Origin: an uncultured Mollicutes bacterium
GTDB lineage: Bacteria; Bacillota_I; Bacilli_A; RF39; UBA660
Assembly (NCBI GenBank): GCA_900557675.1
Contig: USTO01000032.1
Location: forward strand, 1-7,473
DNA length: 7,473 nt
Direction of reading: 5' to 3'
Under the pieces are notes generated by a model. That model was not told the origin of the DNA. It saw only the letters and a program-made list of their open reading frames with translations, and did no database searches. This document shows positions 1-6,703 of this stretch, piece after piece. Numbering within the stretch: the first letter of the stretch is position 1; every line of letters starts with the position of its first letter. The position numbers and the translations under genes were made by a program.

Positions 1-91
1 GAAATCATCTATTTGAATCCATTGCCTAAACTCTCTCTTTTTTATTTAGTCCTTGTCATTGGGTACCTTTTAAACAAGAAATCTTACTTTT
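1..91. other. Unassigned left edge downstream of the L,D-transpeptidase gene
   Basis: No gene can be supported here. The plus strand is open in frame 1 from base 1 to a TAA at 100-102 (33 codons, hydrophobic, with a stretch reading YLVLVIGYLL), so it could be the tail of a convergent plus-strand gene. An open frame this short is also expected by chance in AT-rich DNA. The minus strand is open over the last ~16 codons (reading EFRQWIQIDDF at the edge), but a TAA lies just before that stretch and no start codon with a ribosome binding site is visible. I see no convincing terminator for the upstream gene. Confidence 0.3.
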
Positions 92-1876
92 TTATTTTAT
101 AACAACCCGAGTACCTATCTTTATATTATTATAAACATATCTAGCTTTAGAATAAGGCATATTAACACAACCATGAGACCCATTATACTTATAAATATTC
201 CCCCCAAAAGAACTCCTCCAAGAAGCATCATGAAGACCAATTTGCATCTTACCATCAATAAGTATCCAGTAATTAACAAAACTCTTATAATCAGGACCAA
301 TCAAATAAACACTTCTAGCTTTTCCCAAAATATAATAAGTCTTCCGAGGAGTATCATGCTTATTTTTTTGACCTGTAACAACATAAGAACTAAATACCAA
401 CTTATCATTCTTATAATACCACAACTTCTGTTTCTTAATTGAAACCAATATATAAGTCTGTTTTGGTTTCTTTTCAAATTTAGCAACATATGTAAAAGAA
501 CTATCCTTTGTAAAAGTATAACTAGTCTTAGAAGTAATTTTAGTATTACCTTGATACCAACCCTTAAACCTATAACCCTTTATTGGTTTAGCATAAACCT
601 TATGTCTATTAGAATTACCATCCTTAGTATATTTTAAAGAAAAATAACCACCCTTAGAATTCTTAAAAACAGCACTTCTCCCATTACTATAATTATATTT
701 AGCATAAGAAAGAGAATTACCCAAAGCAGAAATATATTTAAGATTTTTACTGCCAGTTACCTTAATACTACTAAGTTTATTATTAGAAAGATCAACAGAA
801 ATAATCTTACTACCTGAAATGCTCGCCTTCGTAATACGATTATTAGTAACAGTTAACCTCTCAAGAGAAGTAAAACCAGTTAAATCAAGAGAACCATATA
901 AATTCCTTTTCGAAGGCCAGTAAAGTTTTTTTATCTTACCATATCCATCTCCCCTAGAAGAAGTACTTTTTGAAAACCAACTAGAAGGATTATTTCTCTT
1001 ATAAGAAGAATTAATTCTCTTACCATTAGATTTTCTCTTATAAGTTTTATTAAGAAAAGCAGTAATTTTCTTTTTCTCATAACCACTAGATAAATAAGAA
1101 ACCCTTCGATCACCAGGATAATGATTAAACATAATATGAGTTTTTGATAAAGTAGAAACATTCGGAGCAAAATACTTAGTTCTCCTAGAACCACTAATAT
1201 ATGAAGAAGAGTCACTATCATAATAATTACCAGTATCAGCCATAGGATCAAAAACCATCCATTTACCATTTAAATAAATTTCAACAAATGTCCAGTTAGA
1301 ATCATCACTATCAACATCAAAGCTCTCTTCTATAGAACTATCTTTATTATAAAAACCCCCAACACTTCTAGCAGGTATCCCCTCAGATCTTACAAAAGCA
1401 ACAAGTAAAGCCGCAGCCCCTTCACTATTAGAACGAATCTTCAAATAGTTTTTATACTCATAAGTAATAAGATTATAAGGATTACAATACTCATTACCGA
1501 ACCTTTTCAAATTAGAAAGCTTCAAAGGAGATTCATAATAATAAAACTTATTAACAATAAACTCATAAAACTTACGAACCTTACTATAATTTGATATTTT
1601 CTTATTACCATAAATAGACTTTGCAAAAGATCTAATCTTTCCCTGTTCCTTTTTCGTAAAACCATTAAAATTCGTACATTTAAAATCACTTAAATACTTA
1701 TTACTATATCTAGCCCGATCAACACTATTCATCCTATTCGAAGAATTAAGCATAGAGTTATTCTTATCTATTCTAGAACCCAAACTATCATAACTAGCAC
1801 TAACCGAAGTGCTTAAAAAAAGAAGAAAAATGATAAAAAGCACAAAAAAAACCTTATAAAAACAAATCCTATTCAT
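92..1876 (-). CDS. Secreted multidomain protein: degenerate transglutaminase-like domain, leucine-rich repeats, InlB B-like repeat, YkuD L,D-transpeptidase
   Basis: This is a 594-residue exported wall protein. A signal peptide is clear (Lys8, hydrophobic run to ~22, likely cleavage after VSA at 27). Residues ~73-215 resemble a transglutaminase core (EGIPARSVGG at 165-174, WMVFDP at 206-211). However, the catalytic Cys position holds Ser151 and the His position holds Trp195, and only Asp210 remains, so this domain is probably inactive. Residues ~328-392 look like leucine-rich repeats (VDLSNNKL). Residues ~427-468 resemble an InlB B-type repeat (GYRFKGWY). Residues ~474-594 form a YkuD L,D-transpeptidase with His549 and SHGCVN at 567-572, including Cys570, so the catalytic set looks complete. 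Such enzymes make 3-3 peptidoglycan cross-links or attach proteins to stem peptides. The start is supported by AAGGAG at 1889-1884, 7 bases before ATG. The gene has its own promoter and appears monocistronic. The modules are recognised from motifs and the natural substrate is unknown. Confidence 0.88.
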   Translation of the reverse strand: MNRICFYKVFFVLFIIFLLFLSTSVSASYDSLGSRIDKNNSMLNSSNRMNSVDRARYSNKYLSDFKCTNFNGFTKKEQGKIRSFAKSIYGNKKISNYSKVRKFYEFIVNKFYYYESPLKLSNLKRFGNEYCNPYNLITYEYKNYLKIRSNSEGAAALLVAFVRSEGIPARSVGGFYNKDSSIEESFDVDSDDSNWTFVEIYLNGKWMVFDPMADTGNYYDSDSSSYISGSRRTKYFAPNVSTLSKTHIMFNHYPGDRRVSYLSSGYEKKKITAFLNKTYKRKSNGKRINSSYKRNNPSSWFSKSTSSRGDGYGKIKKLYWPSKRNLYGSLDLTGFTSLERLTVTNNRITKASISGSKIISVDLSNNKLSSIKVTGSKNLKYISALGNSLSYAKYNYSNGRSAVFKNSKGGYFSLKYTKDGNSNRHKVYAKPIKGYRFKGWYQGNTKITSKTSYTFTKDSSFTYVAKFEKKPKQTYILVSIKKQKLWYYKNDKLVFSSYVVTGQKNKHDTPRKTYYILGKARSVYLIGPDYKSFVNYWILIDGKMQIGLHDASWRSSFGGNIYKYNGSHGCVNMPYSKARYVYNNIKIGTRVVIK

Positions 1877-1909
1877 CTTTCCACTCCTTCTATTATATTA
1901 CCTATCCTA

Positions 1910-1938
1910 ATAGTATCCCATAGAATTTTCTTTGTCAA
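1910..1938 (-). promoter_or_regulatory. Sigma-A type promoter for the L,D-transpeptidase gene
   Basis: A perfect -35 box TTGACA (1938-1933) is followed by a 17-base spacer and a -10 box TACTAT (1915-1910, four of six matches). It lies directly after the ileS terminator and gives a short leader of about 30 bases before the ATG at 1876. A perfect TATAAT also occurs at 1897-1892 but has no -35 box at the right distance. Confidence 0.68.
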
Positions 1939-1947
1939 GACAAGCAC

Positions 1948-1973
1948 AAAAAAAAGGAGAATTAATCTACCTT
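1948..1973 (-). terminator. Rho-independent terminator of ileS, overlapping its stop codon
   Basis: On the minus strand, AAGG-T-AGA (1973-1966) pairs with TCTCCTT (1960-1954), giving seven pairs with one bulged T and a five-base loop TTAAT. The hairpin runs straight into a T tract that ends at 1948. The TAA stop codon of ileS (1964-1962) sits in the loop, so the hairpin begins inside the coding sequence. The stem is short, but the T tract of eight is strong. Confidence 0.6.
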
Positions 1974-4900
1974 CTTTACATCAAGATATAAAACAATATC
2001 ATTTATCTTATATTCATTTTTAAGATCATCATCTTTTACTATTTCAAGAGCCAAAGTTTCCTTCTTTATATAATCTCCAAATTCATCCAAAACATCGTTC
2101 AAAGAACCATTATAATAAAGAATTATTCTATTCTCTATATCAAAGCCCTTTTCCTTTCTAAGATTTTGAACCTTTGATACTATTTCTCTAGCAATACCCT
2201 CTCTTATAAGATCATCATTTAAAGTAGTATTCAAAATAATAAAATTATTATTTTCCATAGAAACCTTCATTCCATCTTTCGAAGCTATCTTAACATCAAG
2301 TAATTCATTTCCAATAGTCATTCCCTCAAAAGTAATCGAATTACCATTAACTATACTTCTTACCTCAGAATCAGATAAATTATTTAAGAACAAAACAAAG
2401 TCCTTCATTCTACTTCCAAGAACCTTACCAGCCTCTTTGAAGTTTGGTTTTATTTTAAAGTCCATATATTTAGTAAGATCATCTTCAAAAACAATATTCT
2501 TAACATTTAACTCTTCTTTTATTAAATCATCAAGTCCATTTAATATTTCCTTATTCTTTCCATCAAGTATAACTTCAAGAATAGGTTGACGTACCTTTAT
2601 CTTTTCCTCCTCACGAACATTTCTCCCAAGTGAAATAAGATCCCTTACTAAATCCATTCTTCTTTCAATATCATCATTAATCAAAGACTCATCACAAACC
2701 GGATAAGAAGCTAAATGAACAGATTCCTCTCCTGTTAAATTTTGATATATTTCCTCTGAAATAAAAGGTGTAACCGGAGCTATTAACTTAGATAATCCCT
2801 TTAAAACTTCATAAGTAGTATAATAAACACACTTTTTAGAATTATCCAACGAAGAACCCCAAAATCTCTTCCTATTTCTCCTAATATACCAATTAGATAA
2901 ATCAAGTGAAACAAAAGAAGTCAGTTCCTTAACAACCTTATTTAAATCATATTCATCAAAATAACTAGTAACATTCTTAACAAGCTTATTATATTTAGAA
3001 AATAACCACTTATCTATTTCCTCAAGATCATCATAAGAAACATCATAAGTTCTAGGATCAACCTTATCTATATTAGCATATAATGCAAAGAAAGAATAAG
3101 TATTTCTAAGTGGATTAAAAAACTTAGAATGGACCTCTTTTAGACCATCCATATCAAATTTAAGAGGAGTCCACACCGGAGAAGTATATGGAAGATAAAA
3201 TCTAACAGTATCAGCACCATACTTTTTCATAGTAGTAAATGGTTCAACAATATTTCCCCTAGATTTACTCATTTTTTTACCAGAAGAATCAAGAAGTAAA
3301 TCATTAACAAGAACATTTTTATATGGAGAAATCCCCTTAACAAAAACAGAAATAACAAGTAAAGTATAGAACCAACCACGAGTTTGATCAACACCCTCTG
3401 CTATAAAATCCGCAGGAAATTGAGTTTCCCAAAGCTCTTTATTTTCAAAAGGATAATGATACTGAGCAAATGGCATTGAACCAGAATCAAACCAGCAATC
3501 AATAACATCACTAACCCTACTCATAGTTTTACCACAAGAACATTTCAAATGAATATCATCAACATATGGTCTATGAAGATCTATATCATCATTAATACTT
3601 TCAATCGCCTTTTCTCTTAACTCCTCTCTTGAACCAACCATTTCCATATGACCACATTCACATCTCCAAAGAGGTAAAGGTGTTCCCCAATATCTATTCC
3701 TTGATATTGCCCAGTCATTCAAATTTTCAAGCCAGTTACCAAATCGTTTTTCACCAACATATGAAGGATGCCAATTAACAGTTTTATTAGCATTTATTAT
3801 CTTATCTTTTAATTTAGTAACCTCTAAATAAAAGCTTGGCTTTGAATAATATATAAGCGGTGTAGAACATCTCCAGCAATGAGGATAATTATGTTTAATC
3901 TTTTGCTTCTTAAATAACTTATCTTCCTTTTTAAGATATTTGATAACCTCAAGATCAGCATCAAAAACATTCATACCTTTCCATAAACCCTCAGTATAAC
4001 AACCATCTTCCCCAACAGGATTAAGATATGGAAGATTATACCTCTTACCAACCTTAGAATCATCTTCCCCAAAAGCCGGAGCAAGATGTACAACCCCAGT
4101 ACCATCATCCATTGTTACATAATCATCACAAGTTACATAAAATGCCTTTTTAGAAACCTTTAAACTTGGTATTAATTGTTCATATTCTATACCCTCTAAA
4201 TCCTTTCCCTTATATCTTTCAAGTACCTCAACATCATCTCCTAGTACCTTTGATACTAGTTTTTCTGCTAAAATAAACTTATATCCCATAGATAAAACTT
4301 TTACATAATCCTCATTAGGATTAACACAAAGTGCAACATTAGAAATCAAAGTCCATGGAGTAGTAGTCCATACCAAGAAATATGCATCTTCATCTTTTTT
4401 CTTCATAGTAACAATAACAGTATCAACACTAACTTCTTTATAGCCCTGTGCAACCTCATGAGAAGCAAGACCAGTACCACATCTAGGACAATATGGAACT
4501 ATTTTATGACCTTCATAAAACAAACCCTCATCAAAAAACTTCTTTAATATCCACCACTCAGTTTCAATATAATTATTATCATATGTTACATAAGGATGTT
4601 CAAGATCAATAAATTGACCCATCTTAACAGTTAAATCAGAAAATGCTTTCTCATTTTTCCAAACACTCTCCTTGCATTTCTTATTAAACTTCTCTATTCC
4701 ATACTTCTCTATATCAGTTTTATTCTTAAAACCAAGTTCCTTCTCAACAGCAAGTTCAACAGGAAGACCATGCGTATCCCAACCAACCTTCCTTAAAACC
4801 TTAGAACCCTTCATAGTATGATACTTACAGATAGAATCCTTAATAAACTTAGCAACCATATGATGAAGCCCAGGAAAACCATTCGCAGTAGCAGGCCCAT

Positions 4901-5024
4901 CATAAAAAACATAATAATCATTACCTTTATCTATACTCTTTTGCAAAATATTATCATTTTTCCAAAACTCAGTAAACGATTCCTCTACCTTACTTATTTC
5001 ATCCTTATTCAATTCCTTAAACAT
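1962..5024 (-). CDS. ileS: Isoleucyl-tRNA synthetase, IleRS2 type with swapped GXHH signature
   Basis: This cytoplasmic class I synthetase of 1020 residues charges tRNA-Ile with isoleucine. The usual HIGH signature is replaced by GLHH at 52-55 within NGFPGLHHMV, followed by GWDTHGLPVEL (81-91). The other class I motif, KMSKS, is at 584-588. The CP1 editing domain is present: WTTTPWTL at 219-226, and GTGVVHLAPAFGEDD at 308-322, where His313 and Asp322 match the known editing pair by spacing. Zinc-knuckle pairs are CPRC (179-182) with CWRC (383-386), and CECG (455) with CSCG (495). The anticodon-binding region carries NWYIRRNRKRFWG (711-723). These traits fit the eukaryote-like IleRS2 class rather than the common bacterial IleRS1. 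The start is supported by AAGGAGG at 5036-5030, six bases before ATG. It is expressed from its own promoter through a T-box leader. The family call is very secure; the subclass rests on the motif and overall resemblance. Confidence 0.97.
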   Translation of the reverse strand: MFKELNKDEISKVEESFTEFWKNDNILQKSIDKGNDYYVFYDGPATANGFPGLHHMVAKFIKDSICKYHTMKGSKVLRKVGWDTHGLPVELAVEKELGFKNKTDIEKYGIEKFNKKCKESVWKNEKAFSDLTVKMGQFIDLEHPYVTYDNNYIETEWWILKKFFDEGLFYEGHKIVPYCPRCGTGLASHEVAQGYKEVSVDTVIVTMKKKDEDAYFLVWTTTPWTLISNVALCVNPNEDYVKVLSMGYKFILAEKLVSKVLGDDVEVLERYKGKDLEGIEYEQLIPSLKVSKKAFYVTCDDYVTMDDGTGVVHLAPAFGEDDSKVGKRYNLPYLNPVGEDGCYTEGLWKGMNVFDADLEVIKYLKKEDKLFKKQKIKHNYPHCWRCSTPLIYYSKPSFYLEVTKLKDKIINANKTVNWHPSYVGEKRFGNWLENLNDWAISRNRYWGTPLPLWRCECGHMEMVGSREELREKAIESINDDIDLHRPYVDDIHLKCSCGKTMSRVSDVIDCWFDSGSMPFAQYHYPFENKELWETQFPADFIAEGVDQTRGWFYTLLVISVFVKGISPYKNVLVNDLLLDSSGKKMSKSRGNIVEPFTTMKKYGADTVRFYLPYTSPVWTPLKFDMDGLKEVHSKFFNPLRNTYSFFALYANIDKVDPRTYDVSYDDLEEIDKWLFSKYNKLVKNVTSYFDEYDLNKVVKELTSFVSLDLSNWYIRRNRKRFWGSSLDNSKKCVYYTTYEVLKGLSKLIAPVTPFISEEIYQNLTGEESVHLASYPVCDESLINDDIERRMDLVRDLISLGRNVREEEKIKVRQPILEVILDGKNKEILNGLDDLIKEELNVKNIVFEDDLTKYMDFKIKPNFKEAGKVLGSRMKDFVLFLNNLSDSEVRSIVNGNSITFEGMTIGNELLDVKIASKDGMKVSMENNNFIILNTTLNDDLIREGIAREIVSKVQNLRKEKGFDIENRIILYYNGSLNDVLDEFGDYIKKETLALEIVKDDDLKNEYKINDIVLYLDVKKVD

Positions 5025-5043
5025 AATTTCCTCCTTACAATAT

Positions 5044-5088
5044 AAAAAGATGTTACCAAAGGACGAGTTATACCCGTGGTACCACCTT
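5044..5088 (-). terminator. Regulated terminator of the ileS T-box
   Basis: AAGGTGGTACC (5088-5078) can pair with GGTAACATCTT (5057-5047): eleven positions with a single G-A mismatch, followed by a T tract (5048-5044). The 5' arm is the T-box sequence itself, so forming the antiterminator on uncharged tRNA would break this stem. A small internal hairpin ACGGG/CTCGT with loop TATAA lies between the arms. It is transcriptional rather than translational control, because the ileS ribosome binding site lies outside the stem. Confidence 0.75.
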
Positions 5089-5243
5089 ATTTTACTATAT
5101 TAGTCTTATTTGCTATAACGAGCATACCGTTTTTATAATATAAAACACATCAGAAGTGATCTAAAATATAATCCCAATACTAGCTCCCACCAAACCTAGC
5201 TCGCTTAAGATTTCATATACTTCCGTCTTCCTCATTTGATTTC
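5044..5243 (-). promoter_or_regulatory. T-box riboswitch controlling ileS
   Basis: This leader senses uncharged tRNA-Ile and permits ileS transcription when charging is low. Stem I starts near 5230. It has an ATGA K-turn element (5235-5232), a lower helix CGGA/TCTG, an AGTA loop-E element (5222-5219), an upper helix AATCTTAA/TTGGGATT, and the distal conserved AGCGAGC (5205-5199) and GGTG (5191-5188) signatures. The best specifier candidate is ATC (5160-5158), an isoleucine codon followed by A, on the 3' side just before the lower helix. The T-box consensus AAGGTGGTACCACGG is at 5088-5074, with TGGTACCA carrying the tRNA acceptor-end contact. Known T-box architecture supports each part. The exact specifier register is my inference, and an ATT just upstream (5172-5170) is also an isoleucine codon. 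Confidence 0.92.
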
Positions 5244-5249
5244 CTATTT

Positions 5250-5278
5250 ATAATAGCACAACTTTTAAACATTGTAAA
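5250..5278 (-). promoter_or_regulatory. Extended -10 promoter of the ileS T-box transcript
   Basis: The -35 box is TTTACA (5278-5273), the spacer is 17 bases, and the -10 box is TATTAT (5255-5250), preceded by TGC, which makes an extended -10. Transcription would start near 5244-5242, just before stem I of the T-box. It sits 14 bases after the T tract of the divIVA terminator, so ileS is a separate unit. Confidence 0.75.
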
Positions 5279-5291
5279 TATATTATCAAAC

Positions 5292-5321
5292 AAAAAACAC
5301 ATAACAAACAATCATGCATTT
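5292..5321 (-). terminator. Weak putative terminator after divIVA
   Basis: AAATGCAT (5321-5314) pairs with ATGTGTTT (5302-5295), eight pairs of which two are G-U wobbles, around an 11-base loop and followed by TTTTTTG. The stem starts at the last base of the divIVA stop codon. It is AT-rich with a large loop, so termination may be partial. Its position between divIVA and the ileS promoter is what is expected. Confidence 0.42.
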
Positions 5322-5743
5322 CATAAAACTTCTATTTCATCAACAATTTCCATCTGTTCAATTAAAGCATTCTTAACTTTTCTTTTATAACTCTTTAAAC
5401 TAAGCATTAAACGTTCTCTATCATCATTTATTTTTTTAGTTTTTAAAAGTGCATCATTAATAATAGCACTTGCATTTTCTTTCGCCTCTTTAATAATAAG
5501 CTCAGCCTCATGTTTAGCGTTACTTCTTACTTCAAGAGCAGTATTCTCTATAGTTTCCTGAAGACCCTTATAAGAATTTTCAAGTTTCTTTAAACGCTCA
5601 TTTTCAAGCTTTAAATGCTCAATTTCATCTTGTTGCCTCTTAATAGTCAAAATATTCTCTTCAGTTTTTCTAATAACATAATCTACAAACTCATTAACCT
5701 CTTGCTTATTATAACCACCAGAAACATTTGTAAAATTACTCAT
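5321..5743 (-). CDS. divIVA: DivIVA-domain coiled-coil protein (short form)
   Basis: This 140-residue cytoplasmic scaffold is of the type that marks curved membrane at septa and poles and recruits division or wall enzymes. The N-terminal domain is recognisable from GGYNKQEVNEFVDYV (9-23), the DivIVA/GpsB signature. A long coiled coil follows from ~26 to 60 (heptads around IEHLKLENERLKKLEN), then a second helical segment (~70-135) with the AEL/A-rich pattern of the DivIVA C-terminal domain. Against B. subtilis DivIVA, about nine N-terminal residues are missing. The membrane-inserting Phe-Arg pair aligns with Ser8-Gly9, so its membrane contact must differ. An in-frame stop four codons upstream of ATG rules out a longer start. 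The ribosome binding site is GAGGGTGG, and the gene begins 16 bases after sepF. GpsB is an alternative name, but the length and the ileS neighbour favour DivIVA. Confidence 0.9.
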   Translation of the reverse strand: MSNFTNVSGGYNKQEVNEFVDYVIRKTEENILTIKRQQDEIEHLKLENERLKKLENSYKGLQETIENTALEVRSNAKHEAELIIKEAKENASAIINDALLKTKKINDDRERLMLSLKSYKRKVKNALIEQMEIVDEIEVL

Positions 5744-5759
5744 ACTACCACCCTCTTAA

Positions 5760-6188
5760 TTACCAGTTAAACTCATCTTCTTCTTCATCTTTTTTAGGCT
5801 GTTTATTCTTACCAACAGGTTTCTCATCTCCAGAAATTTTGCCTTCTACATCAACATTATTTGGAGTACATAAAAATATACCATTACCAAGCTTTTGAAG
5901 ATCTCCTCCAATAGCATACACAGAACCACTCAAAAAATCAACAACTCTCTTAGCAATTTCAGGAGTCACCCTCTTTAAATTAACCACAACAGTATTACGA
6001 CTCTTCAAATAATCAGCTATAGTCTGAGCCTCAGAAAAAGCACGTGGTTCTAAAAGAATCATTTTACTTCCAGAATTACTACCTGTTTGTTTAAAATTAT
6101 CCTTATAATATTCATTATTATCTGAAGAAACTTGCTCAACCTCTGAACCATCTTCCCCTATAAACTTTTTAATCTTTTCAAATGCCAT
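5760..6188 (-). CDS. sepF: Cell division protein SepF
   Basis: SepF, 142 residues, polymerises and tethers FtsZ filaments to the membrane at the division site, alongside or instead of FtsA. The N-terminus ([11 protein letters not shown]) can form the short amphipathic membrane-binding helix. A flexible linker (~12-42) follows, and then the conserved FtsZ-binding core (~43-115) with the diagnostic ARG/K-type run [20 protein letters not shown] (81-100) and [14 protein letters not shown] (103-116). The tail (117-142) is highly charged, with an acidic run ending in FNW, and is not part of the usual core. The start is supported by AAGGAGG at 6203-6197. It lies 17 bases after the FxLYD gene and 16 before divIVA, so the three are almost certainly cotranscribed. 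The length is normal for the family. Confidence 0.97.
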   Translation of the reverse strand: MAFEKIKKFIGEDGSEVEQVSSDNNEYYKDNFKQTGSNSGSKMILLEPRAFSEAQTIADYLKSRNTVVVNLKRVTPEIAKRVVDFLSGSVYAIGGDLQKLGNGIFLCTPNNVDVEGKISGDEKPVGKNKQPKKDEEEDEFNW

Positions 6189-6205
6189 TTCCTTATCCTC
6201 CTTAA

Positions 6206-6658
6206 TTATCCTTGTTTAATAGATTTTATCTCATAATGATCAACTTTATCTATATCATTTTCACTAATCAAAGACAAAGCTTTAAATCCATAAGTTTTAC
6301 CTTTTTTTACCTCATTAAGACCTGCAACAGCAATGCCGAGAACCTTGTTTTTCTTATCATATAAATTAAAAGTTATAACAGTAAACTTCTTATCTGCACT
6401 TGCAGTTATATTACCATTAACATAATAAGCCTTAGAGCCACCTTTATACCCATCAACAGTATAAGAACCATCATATTTTTCTATTCTACCAGAATGACCA
6501 TTTGCAACTGTATAATCCTCATAAACAATAGTATTATCATAACTCTTAAAAAACATAAAATAAATAGCCACAATAACAGCAATAACTGCAATTACAACAC
6601 AAATAATCATCACAGGTTTCTTACTAAAAAAATTCTTTACACCATCAATAAATTTCAT
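6206..6658 (-). CDS. Single-pass membrane protein with FxLYD-type extracytoplasmic domain
   Basis: The product has 150 residues. A short basic cytoplasmic segment (1-15, with several Lys) is followed by one strong hydrophobic helix (~16-37), then an outside domain of ~110 residues. The pattern [29 protein letters not shown] (97-125) fits the FxLYD family: the literal F97-x-L-Y-D motif, then a glycine turn and a 'L..v..GkTy.F' strand, in an Ig-like beta fold that is usually extracellular. No catalytic residues are visible. The gene leads a three-gene run with sepF and divIVA, which suggests a link to the division machinery or simply shared expression. The start follows AGAAGGGTGAG. It has no cysteines outside the membrane segment. 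The biological role of the family is not established. Confidence 0.75.
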   Translation of the reverse strand: MKFIDGVKNFFSKKPVMIICVVIAVIAVIVAIYFMFFKSYDNTIVYEDYTVANGHSGRIEKYDGSYTVDGYKGGSKAYYVNGNITASADKKFTVITFNLYDKKNKVLGIAVAGLNEVKKGKTYGFKALSLISENDIDKVDHYEIKSIKQG

Positions 6659-6703
6659 AAATAGCTCACCCTTCTTAATCTAGAACACACAAAAAAATGA
6701 GAT

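Noticed and set aside
41..58. Five-codon minus-strand mini-ORF starting ATGACAAGG
   Set aside because: It is too short, with no ribosome binding site and no sign of selection.
173..442. Plus-strand open frame of 89 codons
   Set aside because: It is antisense to the YkuD domain, which has strong motif support. It has no ribosome binding site and its Ile/Thr/Leu-rich product is what antisense of AT-rich coding DNA gives.
931..1269. Second minus-strand open frame of 112 codons inside the surface-protein gene
   Set aside because: It is a shifted frame of the same gene. Its low-complexity Leu/Ile content and the clean transglutaminase/LRR reading in the main frame show it is a shadow.
1892..1897. 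Perfect TATAAT as the -10 box of the surface-protein gene
   Set aside because: The sequence 17 bases upstream (TGGGAT) is a poor -35 box, whereas TTGACA-17-TACTAT fits better. It could act as a secondary start.
4860..4871. Loss of the HIGH motif as a sign of a dead or damaged IleRS
   Set aside because: GXHH is a known functional variant in IleRS2, and all other motifs, the KMSKS loop and the editing residues are intact.
4818..5045. Plus-strand open frame over the ileS start and leader
   Set aside because: It is antisense to the IleRS N-terminus and T-box, with no ribosome binding site and a biased Ile-rich product.
5321..5323. TGA read as Trp (Mollicutes code), extending DivIVA
   Set aside because: Trp is encoded by TGG throughout, DivIVA ends at a sensible length, and a hairpin with a T tract follows the TGA directly.
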